The notes beneath the pieces are model-generated. The model saw nothing but the letters and a program-made list of their open reading frames with translations. It was not told the DNA's origin and did not search any database. The position numbers were made by a program, and so were the translations under genes. Shown here piece after piece: positions 25,693 through 39,868 of a stretch of DNA of 64,000 nucleotides (position 1 is the stretch's first letter; every line of letters starts with the position of its first letter). The stretch is from Erythrocercus mccallii (taxonomy: Eukaryota; Chordata; Aves; Passeriformes; Dicruridae): assembly GCA_013397435.1 (NCBI GenBank), contig VZRG01000158.1, forward strand, positions 109,522 through 173,521. Direction: 5' to 3'.

Positions 25693-28600
25693 TACCAGTG
25701 AGTGGTTGGATAGACAATCACTTATCCTCAGACAAATGAAATGAGAATGGAAAACAGGAGTTAAATTTGAGTTTTGCCAATTGATTTCAACTATTTAGTC
25801 TAAAAGACATTCCTGTTTTTTTTCAGAAAATACTTAACATGCATCACTGCTAGTGATGTTCACTCCAGTTTGGTTTGAAGTGGCGTATATTATTTCTCTC
25901 TTCACAAAACTACTAGCAGTGTCTGTATTCTGCACTTAGTGCTAAAACGAGAGTCAGCTCTCAGCTTTCTTGTGCTGCTCCAGCAAGCTGTGAAATAACC
26001 AGCTGCCTCACTTCATAAGGAATGTTGATAGATGGGCTCCTTTGGAGAAATGGGGGAAATAAATGCTCCTCTCTTTCCCAACTTCAGTAAGTCTGGGTCA
26101 TTCACGAGCCCTATGAAATTCAGACATCCACTCCATGATCTAGATGTGTACCACGACTGAAAAGGAAGCATGACCCACTAAGGAAGAGTGTAATTGTGTA
26201 GCGACTGAAACGTGATGACAAAACGTCCCCTAGTGGTGTGTGTACAAAGAAAACAAAGTAAAAAAGCTATTCATGCTCTCACAGCATCAGGATGCTCTGG
26301 CTGAAGATTACCAGGGTATGTGTCCAAGTTTGCTTGCTTGGTGAGTGCACACCCAATCTTTACATCCTAGCAACTGGGATGAGTTTTAGGTAATGTCAAT
26401 GCAGTCATTCTGGATCTTTTCATTCCAGACAGCAAACCCACAGCGTCGGAGCTAGAGGAAGATGGAGGAGGCAGGTAAGGGCCGCAGCTGAGGAGGAGTG
26501 CCAGGTGCTGGCCCTATAGACGTGGCCTTAAGGACCCTGTCCTGAGCAGGTTTGGGGGAAGGATGCTGTCAGTAAGACCCCACCTATTTGACTGGGATGA
26601 TGGTAGAACAGAAGCCAGGGAGAACACTCATTAAAAGCATTTTAATTGCCACTATGGGTGAGCAAAAGCTAGAGCTCTTTCTACTTGCAAAGAAAATAGC
26701 TCACTTCACGTGAGCGTGGGGAGGGAGGGTGGAAAGAAAGGAATAGAGCAGGCACTTGGAGCTGCTTGCTTTATAATTAGCCTTAGTGCCTTCTCAGCTC
26801 TTAGCCCCATTCCTCCAATGACAACAGTCATTGTCTTTGTCCCTCCCATGGCCCCTCCTGGGCAGCTTCTCCTGGGAACCAGCCCCAGCTTTGCTCCAGG
26901 CAGGGAGCCACACTGCCTTGCGGATCATGCGGTCATGTAGGGAAAGCAAGACCTGATGAAGAACAATTTGATGTTGCACTCTATGCCTGAGCCCAGAGAA
27001 TAATTTAAGCAAACAATGAAGGCCGTGTAAAGAGGATTTCCCTTTCCCAGCATGATGATTTTCACCTGCATAGTCTACCATTCATGTCAACTCACCTAAC
27101 TTTAAGGTTCTGAAGAGACACAACCATTATAAATTGTCTTAGAATTGTCTAGGTAATGGCAGTGTCTCAGAGATGAGTCACCACTCACCCACCTTGGGAT
27201 GGGTTGTCTCCACTGAATACAGAGTGACCTAGATGAGGCAACCTGTGTGGGCTAGATATTTGGATTTTTTTTTTTAATCTAAAAGCTATCTTTTTGGGGT
27301 ATCTGCAAATCTCTCAAATTCCTTGGAAACATAGTTCCTTAAAAATGTGTGGCAGAGATATGGTGAAACTATTTTTATGGGCATGCTTTTCTTAGTACAG
27401 GAATTGGAAGGGAATGTCGTTTTGGAAGACAATAAAATCATAGAAGATAAGATTTCACATCACTTTTGTCCTTGAAATCAATGATTTCTCGTCAGGGTTT
27501 GTTTTGGCTTTTCCATTTCAGAAAACATATTTCTCACATAAAGAAAACTAAGGGATTAGACTTGTTCCCATTTTCTTTGGTACAAAATCAAAAGAGCATT
27601 TTCTTAGAAGGAATTATATTCCTGTATTATACTGATACAGATAGGAACAGAACAAGGATCTGACACTCAAACCTTATGATTCCCACAGAAGAAACAGCTA
27701 TGGAGCAACACAGGTAGTGTTAGAAGGATGTTTCCCCACTATAGGAGCACAGCAAAATAGATTAAATACCTTCTGCCAATTTAAAAGCAACGCTTAACAG
27801 TTAAGCAATGTTAGACTCCAGAAATTAAACCGGACTGCAAAGATAACTTAAAAATGCAAACACTGAAAATAGAGGTAAGTCTGGCAGCCAAAATTTCTAT
27901 TAATCTATTTGTGGAGACTGCCATTCAGACAAAAGGGAAAAATATTTCATTCCTGGGGATTAAGGAGCCGTAACAATGGGCAACTTAAATCACTGCAGCC
28001 TCTCTCAGTCTGTGTTAACTTGCAGAATGAAAACTTCCATGGTTATTAATGGGATGCCCACTGTGATAAAGGCCTTTGCAGAAGCTAGGATTGGAATTCA
28101 AAATTATCTTCATGAATTGGAAACATGTAGTGGGAAAAAAAGCAACATGCTGTCCAACAAGGAGAAGTTCAGCACTGTAGCATAGTGAGTGTAAATCACA
28201 GTTGGCTGGACCAGACTTCAAAACATCAACCCTCACACACAGCACATGTGCAAAGTGCCCTAGAACATCATGGCATCACCCTACCATGAGAGCAACAGCC
28301 ACCACTACTTTGGGATCAACACCAGGCTCATGTGCCTCTGCTCTAATCTTTCCACTGGGCCATGCCCACTCCTGGGCACAGTGCTTCAAGAGAGACACAC
28401 AAATGGGTTGTCATAAAGGTTATAGTCAAAGTGACTGAATAAAACAAGTTCCTAAATCCATGAAATGCCGATTGCAGGAAAAGATGAACATAGCCTTGAG
28501 GACACAAAAAGAATAATGTAAAAAGGAAAAAGGACTAATCTATTCTTTAGATCCACTGCCGACTGGACAAAAATCAAAACTATGGTACAGAATTCAGGAT

Positions 28601-30478
28601 GAAAATTTTAAAAGAAAAAGTAGGGTTTAAATATGTCATAGATAGAGACTGATTGAGCCAATAAAACTTTCATCTGTGAAGGCCTTAAAAATAGTTATTG
28701 GATTTGAGAGATAGCTGATGGCTCTTTGAATTTCACTCCAGCTGAATTTCCTCTAGTTTTATTAATCATCTTTAGGTTGTTTAGACAGAGAAATGTTTAA
28801 TTTCATATCTTGTTCATTCATCAAACAAAAATCCTTTCTTAATAACAACCCTGGACAAGGTAATTTACAAAAAACATTCCTCAATAATATGTTGTGCAAA
28901 CATCAGAAGCATTCTGATAAAAGGAAGATAATAATATCTTCCAAACCTCTGTTGACAAAGGCTTCTTTTGAAATGGGCATTAATAATTACACTAGATGAG
29001 AATGGCATGAAAGACTAGTCTCATACAACAGTTATTTCAGGTTAGGAAAGCTAGAGAAGCTGTTGACATTATTAAGGTCACCAGCAAATGAAAGTCAAGA
29101 GGATTTCTTTGGCATGACTTGGGCAATTGCACATGCTGCTGCTCCACAAGGCTGCTCTGTTTGAAGCATGGAAGTACTTGACATTCACAGACCATATTTG
29201 TGTTTTGCTATGTTGCTCCAAGATTAAAACAAGGTTTACTGAATGAAGAAAATGCCTCCTCATGGGTGAAATGTAAGCCAGAAAATTTGCCTGAACATTA
29301 TGTGCATTTCCCTTTGGTTATAAAAAAAGGCTTGTCATTTTCTTTCTCTAATAAAATTTCTGAATCCAGAGGCTGGAATAAGTTTAACAAGAGGTGTATT
29401 CTGCTTTATATTTGAGGCAAAAATCACCCCTGCAAACCCCTTTAATCAAGACCATAGTTAAATCCTTTTGGAGATGTAGGGTGGCAGTTTGGGACCACAA
29501 TGCCACCCCTCCTTCCAATTCTCCCCAGCCAACTTCCTTGCTTTGTCTTCTCTCAGGATTTGTATCCCTTTTGCTGGTGAGCACCAGCTGTGACTGTGGA
29601 ATGGGGCTATACCTGATAGCCCATTCCAGTGGAGGTGCTCTACCTCATGTCTTGAGGTGCAAAAGTCTTTGTCTGATATTAGAGAAGTTGCCTAACAGAA
29701 AGAGAGGTTCAACTATCAGTGGACAAAGCTTACTTGTATTTGAACAGGGACCCAATCTAAAACAGTTTAGCTCCAGCTGCTGAGGCTGCTTGGGAAACAA
29801 TCTGGAAAAAAATAGGTTTCCAGGTAAGAAATTAGCAAATAGAAAGAGGAGACATATTCCATTCCTGGAGTGGCTGACTGGCCTCTTAGTATGAGGACTT
29901 CTGGCCTCTTGTAAATTTTTGGTCCTGCTGACTGGGTGTCTTTCTGCACCAAGTTCTTGGTCTTGGGTGAAGAAGAGGCCTGATCTCTCATATCACAAGC
30001 CAGTAGCAGCTTAAGTCTCTGAACAGCTTTTTCTTGACTGTTGATAAACTCAAGGAATACACAAGTGATCTTGACTTTGGTATATTTTAAAAATTATGGG
30101 GTTAATGTTGCAGCAATTGAGATTGTAAGAGACCTGCAATCATGGAGCGAGCCAAAATATTTTATAAGATTGTTCTTAACACATAAGAAGAATATATAAA
30201 TCTCCTTGTTAAATTGGGTAACTGTCATGGTCAGGTTCACCACTAGTAGATTGCATTGCACTTTCTTGAAGGAGGGATAAAAAGACAAAAATCTTTTCTC
30301 ACTCTCTAAAATTATCACATTAATTGCAGAACATGTAGAAAAATGAAGCAGTCTAGGTTAGCAATTTTTTTTTGATTCTACCATAGAAGATCTCAAATCT
30401 TGAACATTGAAAACTGAAAATGTTCAGGATGGATTTGCTATTTTAACATTCTCCATTTAGGATGGAAACTTAAAACCC
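25693..30478. other. Non-coding DNA upstream of the NPSR1 exon, inferred intron 1
   Basis: This stretch is inferred to be intron upstream of coding exon 2. It is quiet by eye apart from an exon-like 46-base plus-strand segment at 26429-26474 and a 47-codon minus-strand open stretch near 26920-27065. Both are discussed as findings. No transposable element is confidently recognised. Confidence 0.5.
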
Positions 30479-30549
30479 TAAAAAAAAACAAACCACAAAC
30501 AAAACCCAACAACCCAAACCCCCACCCTGCCAAAAAAACAGGAAAAACA
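30479..30549. repeat. A/C-rich low-complexity tract
   Basis: Some 70 bases almost wholly A and C (aaacaaaccacaaacaaaac, then cccaaacccccaccctgcc). It looks like a degraded simple repeat or an old poly(A)-type tail. Confidence 0.85.
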
Positions 30550-30939
30550 ATTTTTCAGAGGCAGACAGGTGCCATGCAGTTTAAAATCATGACTGATTTC
30601 TGTCAAGGATTTGTAATCAGCTTAGCTCTAGGGCACATTGGACTGCAATGCTGAAGGGAATCAAAGAAATACACCCATTAAACCAATTAGGGAGTTTTAA
30701 AGGGGTAGTGGCTAAACCTCTGGTAAAATTCATTGAATTTTTAAATAAATAAACAAAGCAAAAATAATAAAACACCTCTTTTCCATACTGCCAGATTCCT
30801 CCACAGCAGAAACCCTAGAGGAGCCTTCTGGGATCTAAGTGCTGCCTACAATTATTTGGCAGGAGAGTGCAGAGAAGATGGAGCCAGATTCTTCTAAGAT
30901 GTGCACCATGAAAGGGCAGGAGTTCACAAACAAGGGTTG

Positions 30940-31150
30940 CAACATGGGACATCTTGGTAAGAAATTAGGAGAAAAGTGTTCTTAATCAGAGTGGTCAAGC
31001 ACTAGGATGGGAACCCAGAGACGCTGTGGGATTTGGATTCCTGGAGATATTCAGAACTTAAACAGACACCGACCTGAGAAATTTGGCATCATTTGGATTT
31101 GCTTTCAAGTGGTTGGTTCAGGCAACCTCCAGAAGTCCTTCTCTACTCTT
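30940..31150 (+). mobile_element. CR1 LINE 3' region, diverged
   Basis: Several CR1 landmarks appear in the right order on the plus strand: agtggtcaagcactaggatg, ggaacccagagacgctgtgg, ttcctggagatattcagaac, then ggttggttcaggcaacctcc and agaagtccttctctactc. These correspond to the usual ...gtggtcaagcactggaacag, cccagagaggctgtgg, cctggagatattcaa and ttggactagatgatct-type blocks. The copy is much more diverged than the one at 15306 and has lost the terminal octamer repeat. Confidence 0.75.
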
Positions 31151-32334
31151 ATTATTATGCACACACAAAAGTATGCATAAGACCAATTTTCTTAAGGAAT
31201 ATTCTTAAAACTAAAAGGTAGTTAAACAGACATAGTCAGATGAGTGCTTTCCACAAGTTGTATATTATTTATTATATCACAGAAACATGAACAGCTCAGA
31301 TCTTTCTGGGTATCTTTATGTAAATTAAAATTTGCTCTGCAAGTAAAGAATATGGGTGTAAAGGCTACTAGCATGGAAATGGGAAAAACATATTAGTCTT
31401 AGGAAAAAAGACTTTAAAAGTATAAGATGGCATTTTTCTTATATTTATTTGAAGTCCTAAGATGAAGAATTTCTGCCAGGTGTAACCACCTTAAACTGTG
31501 GGCTTTCAGAAATGAAGTGTGATGCCACTGAAGAAGTCGTATCTATGGTTATGCTTACCACCTACAAAATAAAGGTTCTTTAATACACAAAAAGAATAAA
31601 TTTGATTAAGCTTCCAAAGAAACATCCATATTTCTGCCTATGTTGAAACTTTCTACAAGTTGGGTTGTGAAAATGCCCCACAAGTTAACAGCAATCTACT
31701 TGAAGAAAAGCTGTAGGTGCATACTTTAATTGTAGATAACAGTTATGACTGCCAAGAAGGAAAAAAAGTGAGGAGCACCAAACATCTTACAAGAAGAGGC
31801 ACAACAAACAGAATACTTGGGCTAGAAGCAAGCTTCACAACGCAAATTCTGATGACCTGAATGCAAAGATTCAGATGATTAATTCATCTCCTAATGGTCA
31901 AGAAAAGAAAAGCTGAAAAAAATGGCTGAAAAGCTCTTGACTCGTTTGCTGACAGGCCTTGTCTCAATAAGAAGGAAACATGCTCAGACAGCTGGGAAGG
32001 TCACTGAAATCTTCAGCCTTAGCTGTCACAAGCAGCAGGAAATTGTACTGTCCACCCCTGTAATACAAATACGTTTCAAAAGAAGGTTCTTCATCCAGCA
32101 AGACAAAACTGAAAATGTTTCTACACAGAGTTCACACAAGACATTCCTGAAAATTTTGGGAAAACAATTTGATTGACACTTAAAAAACCAGGGGAATCTC
32201 ATGTGATGTTAAGAAAGACTGAGAGAAAAGAAAGTTCAAAGCTAAGTTTTATATTTTGCCATTTAAAGTGCTTCTATTATGATTGAATTTGAGAGAAACA
32301 TATTTGGGCAGACAACAAGGCCTCTAGGAGTTCA

Positions 32335-32350
32335 TTTTTTTTTTTTTTTT
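32335..32350. repeat. Poly(T) run, 16 bases
   Basis: An uninterrupted T16 run. It could be the reverse-strand poly(A) of a retroposed sequence, but no source element is recognisable beside it. Confidence 0.9.
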
Positions 32351-35300
32351 AATTAGTGTGGCCTGGAGTAGAGCCTGATTCAAAGTGCATAAACACCAGT
32401 TCAGCCCCGGGTTTGACTCTGGGACCGTTGCTTTCTCATTTAAATGCTACCAGTTGTGCTTGATAGCCCTCCTATCCCCTGTGCAGAGGCTGCCTCACTA
32501 AGATGCTTTCTGACTGCCTGGGTTATCCTCCCAGCCCAAGGTTATGGAACATTCTGGCAAAGCTGGGATGCATTGCCACGTGAAACCTTCACAAGGTATC
32601 AAATGTGCTGGCAACAGTCACTTCCCAAAGAGTCCTTATCGTTGGAAAAAGCACACAGCTGGAAGGAACACAAGTTGATTTTTTCTGTTCTGTTGAATTT
32701 GAGAAGCACTTTTGTATGAGTTTGTGTCGATATGGTATTCCACGCATAGTCTGTTATGTTTTTGTGTTACATAGAAGAGAGATCTATAATGTTTTCTTCC
32801 TTTTAGACTTAGGGACACAGGCAAGCTGAGAAAATCTATTCACTAAACCAGAACACCTTCTCATGGACAGGGGCAATTTTGTTATTAAGATTACTTTCTC
32901 ATCTTTTTGAAATCTAGCAAAGCTGCATGTATTTTTTTGTGTGTTTCTTTTAAAAAACGCTATTTCTTAGTTCTGACTTCACCACCATGAATGAGCAGGG
33001 TCCCTTTGGTACACACAATCTAATGCATGCTGGTTGCAGTGATCTTTCCAACTTCAACAGCCGAACAAGCCCCCACTCTGCCCCAAAATTCTCCATAGGT
33101 GTGACAGTGACAGACGGTAACAAATGTGACTAATTCAATTCTATCACCAAATAGTTCTTATATGCCATTCTGTTATGATTTGGTACAAGACAGATAATAA
33201 ATGAGGGCAGTACTGCTCAGTTATTGCAGGATGTTTTACCCATTGCAGTCTAGGAAAATTTCCACTGAATTAGACAGATATTTCTGATTTAAATGTCATC
33301 AGAAAACATAAATTTTTAGTTGTATACATATGTATTTCTTTTTTGTAGAAGATTTTCAATGTGGAAAGATAATATTAGGTCACTCACAGGTCCATCCATA
33401 ATTTTATGATTTTTGACAGCCCTATTTAAAATTCTGAAAGTGTTGTTCTTCTTAATCACTTAAAATTATTAAATCTGCCTAATCAGTGAAATCAAAATAT
33501 CTCAAAAAATGTCAAAAAATTAGACTTTCTAGGCATATTTATCTAGGAGAGTCAGACAGGTGCAAACCATGTGCCTGTGTGGAGCACAGGGACAGTAGTG
33601 TGAGGGTTGCTAGTGTACAGCAGCCCAAATCAGCTGGCTCAGAGCTGCTCCCTGTTGGGCTGTTGTACTGCCAGATCACTTGCTGTGTTGTGTTTAAGCT
33701 GCTGGATGAGGCCAGCCTGGCCAACAGCACTGCAGCAGCAGTTTCTCAAGGAGATCATTCTCAGCGCAGCATCTGAGGAACAGCAACAGTCATTACAGCA
33801 TATTGCAGAGGATGTGTTCAGGAGTCACTGACACCTTATTTGTGTAAAGCTAATCCTCCTCCTCTCCCCCCACTGAAAGATTGCAAAGTTACCTCTGAAT
33901 TATTTGATACATCTATTTTCTAAAAGGTGTGATTGCATTTGCAGAGATTACTCCAGAAATTTGACAGCACCCATTATTATTTTCCTATTATGTATTCAAT
34001 GATGGGATGCTCTCTGATATTGTTTGAAAATCAGAATGAGCAATAGCATAAGCAAATGGTTTTCAGGAGATAAAGCGACTCCTACATTTGGATGAAAGGG
34101 TAGGGACATCAGACTGTGACTTCAGCAGTCTCTGAGAACACCTGGAGCCAAATCCATGAAACTGGATAGTCCTACAAAACCTCTCGGCACGTTGGTCTGC
34201 TCAGCTCTTTGCTGGTGATGGTGAACCCTGACCTCTGTAAAGAGCATTAGCTCCATGGATAAGCAGCCCATGTTCTTGGAGTTGTGCTTACTTGAGCTGA
34301 GTTGTGCTGTCTTGCTTAACATCTGAGCTACATGGGCTAAAACAGGCAAGTACACAAAATGCTACAATGTAGGGGGAGGACAGTCAAAGACATATGCTTA
34401 AAATAATTTGTGATGGTTTTGATAGGCACACGGCTCCTTCTGAGAGCTGTAACACTTCAGTGTCACTGCTGTGCTAATGCTGCACGGCACAGGGACCAGG
34501 GCCCATGGGGTCAGAGGCAGGGGCGTGTCAACATTTGGATCAGAGATTGGAATTCCCACTTGGCAGAGGAGACACTGGGATTCCCAACAACATTGGGTGT
34601 AAACAACAAAAACCTTTATGTCCTACTGCACAGATGAGCATTCTACACAGCAGAAACAAAAAGTACTACTTGATGGATTAACAGCTCTGCTGGGACACAG
34701 GTGGGGTGGTGGGGATACAGTCCCACTGAGAAAACTTGCAGTGGCTGTTCCTTTCTCTTTTTGAGCACTTCAATCTTTACTTTCCTGCATAAAAGCAGGG
34801 CATCTCCTTTCTCAGCAGAGCTCTTGAAACAGAGATGATCCCTACCCAATCCTTCTGAGGACAGGCACATGTTCCTACCATTGTGAAGGCTTCTGTTTGG
34901 TTGTTTGGTTTAGTATCTGGTGGGAGGAGATGCATCCTCCAGCCCTGACAAAGCCTCCCAAACCTTGCGCAGAATTGGGCCAAACCTGTTCTGAGATGCC
35001 AGCTTTTCTCCAGGCAGGTTTCTGGTTTGTACCTTGTCAGATTTGCAATTACGAAGGTCCTAAAGTCGAGAAAGGCTACAGGTATCCAGATGATTTCTGC
35101 TCTTTCTGGACTACTGTATTTGGCAGGTGCAGCTGATGCTTACTTAGAGCCCTTTTACACATGGATTAGGCACATATGGAGGAGATTGTAAAGGGAGGTA
35201 ATGGACTCTCCTCTGGCTTGGGAGGTTGGAGCTGCAATTAATACCAATTTGCACATTTGTTCTGAATTAGGTGCTGAAACAGCCAGCAGAATTCCTTGTA

Positions 35301-37703
35301 CTTTAAATCAGTAGCCTTCCTGGATACCCCACAGAAAGGCACCCAGGAAGAAAGATGATCTGGGTTTTCAGGGACAATTTGCCATAACACAGCAGCAAGA
35401 CCTAAATGGCGGTGGGAATTAGGTAGTGTTTTTGCCATGGGAAGCACCAGATCATCTTGTTTGTTGAGTGGTGCATGGATACACACAGTCCTGCCCCAAA
35501 AGCTGCCATTCTCTATGCCAAGAGTCAGTCTAGAAAGCTGACATGGCCCCAAATCAGACTCCATTAGCAAAGCTTTTGTGAGCAGCTGGCCCTTCTGTAG
35601 TAATGACTATCAGAAGAAAATCTGCATTCCTCTAAGTGGAGGAAATGCTCCATTTTTGAGCTAAAACAAATCAACAAATTGCCCCCCAGCCTTTCCCTCA
35701 AAAAGACAACAAAAACCTGAACTGGCAAAACGGTCTCTAATCTGAAACTGTGCAGGGTTTAGTTGTTAAGCAGAGGAATAGACAGAGGCTCAAATTTTTC
35801 TGAAAGAGAGGCATTCACAGCTCAGCCTTTAACAGTACTTAGAGCACTGAAATGCTCTATTTTACTTTTGTCATGTTGTCACCACAGTATAACACAGACA
35901 CTACCTGGGGTGATCACTGGCTGTCCTGCAGCTTGGGAGGAGGAAAAGGGGAGGGAGGAAAAGAAGACACCAGCACATGCTCATGTAGTTTGAGGAGCAC
36001 AGGAGATTCCTTGGCAGCTGTTATTGGGCAAAATCATTAAAAAGTCATTAACATACGTACGGGGTGTCACTCCCTAGCCTCCATTTATCAGTTTAGATTA
36101 TGTTTGCCTATGACTGCTTTGATAAGGTAGGTTACACCTGCATTTTCCAAATGTGCATTTTCCAGAGCATACAAGCAGAAATAGCTTGTGTGCTCTGTCT
36201 GCTCTCTGGCACATAGGGGTCAACCTCTGTAGTGACCGCTCACCTACCCTGCCTTCACAGTCAGCCACAGGCAGCCCTTTGAAAATCCAAACCCTATTTG
36301 TAAGCTACAGTTTGAACACTGAACTCTGTTTTTCAAATTCATTCAACTCGTTCCAAACTGAAACTTAAATTGTTTTAGCTGCTTAACTACAGCATTGTAA
36401 AGAGGAAGATGATGCTGCTTGGCTTGCTGAAGTAAGGCAAGGAAGCAGCCACAACATGGGCAGAGCTGGTGGAGGATGTCCAGCTGAGTCAACAGGTATC
36501 AGCAGCACCTTCCACATGTGAGTTTTACAGAGTGCTGAAATTGCTGGCAGGGAGCCCTGTCTTCCCTGCACTCTAGTCATCAGAGCAGGTGCTTTCTCCT
36601 TCCTTTCCTACATCTGCACCAGCTGTCATTTGTCTCTAGAGTCAAAATATTTCCATGCCTATCAACAGCTAGTAATTGATGTGAAATCAGTGAGTCTCCT
36701 TGCAAAGTTCATGCTACATGTGCCAGAACCAGGCATCCAGCAGAGGCTCAAGTGCAAATCTAATGAGAAGCCCTCAGCTACAGAATTGTTTCCTTTAGCA
36801 ATGGATGAGCATGCATGACTATCCTTGGTTTCTTAATTACTGTAATTTACTCATTCTCTCCTATTAACGAGCATTTTTCTGCCTAGGGACTTTCTAATCA
36901 TGGAATTAATTGTCACTTTTACCATTATAAAATACTGCTCCCATGACATTGTTGAGATTTACAGCCCTAACTGTGAAAAGAAGACAGGAGATAAAGAGAA
37001 AGTTGTTAAAATATTTTCCTTGTCTCCTGTGATTTTTTTTTCAAGAGTATCTTAGGAGTCTAACATGGAGAGGGGGAAAAAAAGGAATAAAAAAAATTTT
37101 CCTCCTTGAAATCCTAGGTAGGAAGTACTACCTTAGCTATTATAAGCATCATGTTAAAAGAGACCCTCATTAATTAAGACTATTAAGCACTATGGTTCAT
37201 CTCTTTCTGTATCGCGGCTGGGAACCTGCTGTAATTCCACTGATTTCACTAGGGTTGTATCAGAGCACTACAAATCTCACAGATGTAAAAATTGCTTCTG
37301 AATATATCCCCTTTTACCTCCCATGATGTCAAATGACAAAAATGCCTGTATCCTTCCAGCTGAAATTGATCTCTTTGGTGCGGAGCTCCAGAAGGAATGT
37401 CAGGGCACTAGTAGTCAGACTTTTTAACAGCTTGAACTTGTACAGCATACCATAACAGCAAAGAGACATGTGGCATTCAAAACGAAATTAAGCAGTAGCA
37501 ACAGGCATAGAAATCTGAAGGAAATATGAACTTCATATCCTCTCTAATCTTTTCCCTACATTCACGTATTGCTAGGGCGATGTCTAGTTTTGGAGATGAC
37601 TGAATACACTTCCCATTTAATTCAACAGCATTCACTACTGAATGACTCATCTGATGCATTCTTAACAGATTTCAAGAGACACTGCAACCCCCGCTCAACT
37701 TAC

Positions 37704-37739
37704 CAACAAACAAACAAACAAGCAAGCAAGCAAGCAAAG
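37704..37739 (+). repeat. (CAAA)n(CAAG)n compound microsatellite
   Basis: Three to four CAAA-type units pass directly into four CAAG units. This is a tetranucleotide repeat in which one unit variant has expanded. Confidence 0.92.
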
Positions 37740-38486
37740 TAATTAGAACCTGTCCCTCCTGATTAAAAAAACCCAAACAACAGAAACCCCCTCTCACTTG
37801 TGTACAATGTTTGTTACAGCTGGAAAATTGAAAAGAAATCCCTTATGTCAAGATGATGCCTCTAAGAAATTACATTAAAAATTGTGTTAAGAATAATACA
37901 AACTTTTGCCTAAAGATGCACGTATAATTACAATATCTCTACAAAAAAACAGTCCTGTCCTCTCTTGGAAGGGGATAGAGTTAGCTAAGACATGTAAATT
38001 TCTTTCCAATTTCTACAAGTATTTTGCTTTTCAGTAAATGCCTCTACACATGCTTTCAGCTGTTTTGCAGGGGAAAAAAACCCACCACTATCTGGGAAAA
38101 AAAGTTCAACAGTCTTAGTTGCCTCCCCATACATGTGCCGAAAATGGTCTAAAGCTGCAAGTATTTCAGAAAAGTAATACACGCCTTAAAGTAGTACCTT
38201 AAAGGAATAGTAAAAGGATCCCCACTCCTCTTCTGCCACCACTTCTGTGAAAGTCACCGTTTCAGTGTGGGTGACAAGGGTCAGATGCAGACAGCTGGTG
38301 CCTCCCTGGGAGCTGCTGCTGGCTTCTGTGGAGCTGACCTCCATCACTGGATTTTGCTTAAGTTGTCTAGGTGCTTGTTTTACTAAGAGTTAATGCAGCC
38401 AGGCTTCTCCCGTAAAAGCGCAGCACAGAACCAGCTTCTCACTGGCTACCAGAGGTGTCGGGCTTCAGTGCAGCTGAGTGATAGGG

Positions 38487-38516
38487 AAAAAAAAAAAAAA
38501 AGAAAAACAAAAACAA
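38487..38516. repeat. Poly(A) run with A-rich tail
   Basis: A run of 15 A followed by gaaaaacaaaaacaaag. Simple A-rich repeat; no adjoining retroposon was identified. Confidence 0.9.
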
Positions 38517-39843
38517 AGCCAAGCTGGCATTCCTTTGAGCTTTCTTTTGTTATAACTCTGACGACAGCCATCCACATGCTCCTTCCAACTGCAACAGCCA
38601 ATAGCAAAGTCAGCACACATGGACCCAGCCATGTGCTTTGTCAGCTCTGTATTACCTTGTGCCCCAAGCTGTTAGCTCTAGAGTCAGACACACCTGTAAA
38701 AGCATGGAGCTCCTCCCTGCACTAAGCCCAGAAGCCTGGGTATTCCAATCAGCAGCATTGTTTTCTTACTTTGGCCAAGCTCGCTATGATTTTGATTACC
38801 TTTGGTCTTATGGTCTATCCACAAACAAGCACCAACCTGCTCTTCCATATTAGCAAAACCCAATTAAGTTTGAAAGCTTAAGGTATCACAATTTCCCTGT
38901 CAATATCTTCCTGATTTCATAAATAAATCTCTCCCTCACCCTTGCAGAGAGCTGGAGTGTGCTGCACACCCAGGAAGGCAGTGCTTTCTTTGCCATATAG
39001 AAAACCTGTCTGGAAAGGCACAGCTCCTAGATACTTAGAGGCTCAAGACTCTTCAGAACAAGGTAATCAATTATCTCTCTATTCACAGATATTCTGGGCA
39101 CCGATCTCACATGCTCTCTGCTTATTCAGATTTTTTACCCGTCTCCAGTGGCATCCCAGTTTTACACCAAGGTGACAGATGAGAGTGCACTCACCTTCCC
39201 TGACCAGAGCTCAGTCACTTGTAAATGAAGCACTTGTTCAGCTTTGTGAAGATGCTCTGCCTCAATGACAGGGCAATCCTAAGCAGCACTTGACGTGTTT
39301 CACACTCACACCCCCGCCAATTCAATCTCTCTTTACCTGCTCATGACAAAACCCAGCCCTGTGTTTATGTAGGCACAGATGGCCATGGGTGAGCTCAGGA
39401 GCCTTTAAACTCTTCTCTCTTGCTAGCACAGCACACCTTCTCCCCAGGGGCTGGAGCAAGGATCTCCATAACATGCCCACATCATCCATGTCTCTGACCT
39501 TCTTGGGACTGTGCCCATCCCTGCCTACATGAACAGCAAGAGAGGGCTCACTGAAGGGCCCTCCAGCTCCCTAGACCTGTATTAGCAGGGGAAATTCAGG
39601 GAAATTCATGGAAATCCAGGTCCAGATTTTGACTCTGAACCCTCCCAAGTTAGGACACGTCTGGATCTATGGCTTAGGACCAGGCTGTTCTAGAGACTGC
39701 AGAAACCTCTGAGAGTCTGAGCAATATTCAGACTCTCCAGAAGATGCTGGAGTCATCAGAGTCATTCAGCAGAGTCATTTAGAGAAGGGAGTCAGTCTAA
39801 ACCAATATAGATAATCAGTACCAGTCACAATGCAATCAACTCT

Positions 39844-39868
39844 GACTAATACACTAATACACTAATAA
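39844..39868. repeat. Short tandem repeat, 9-base unit
   Basis: The unit ctaatacac occurs twice in tandem and is followed by a partial third (ctaataat). Confidence 0.85.

Noticed and set aside
33570..33830. G+C-richer patch considered as a CpG island or exon
   Set aside because: CpGs are few, the open frames lack recognisable content, and no consistent splice pair was seen. An old repeat is possible but cannot be named.
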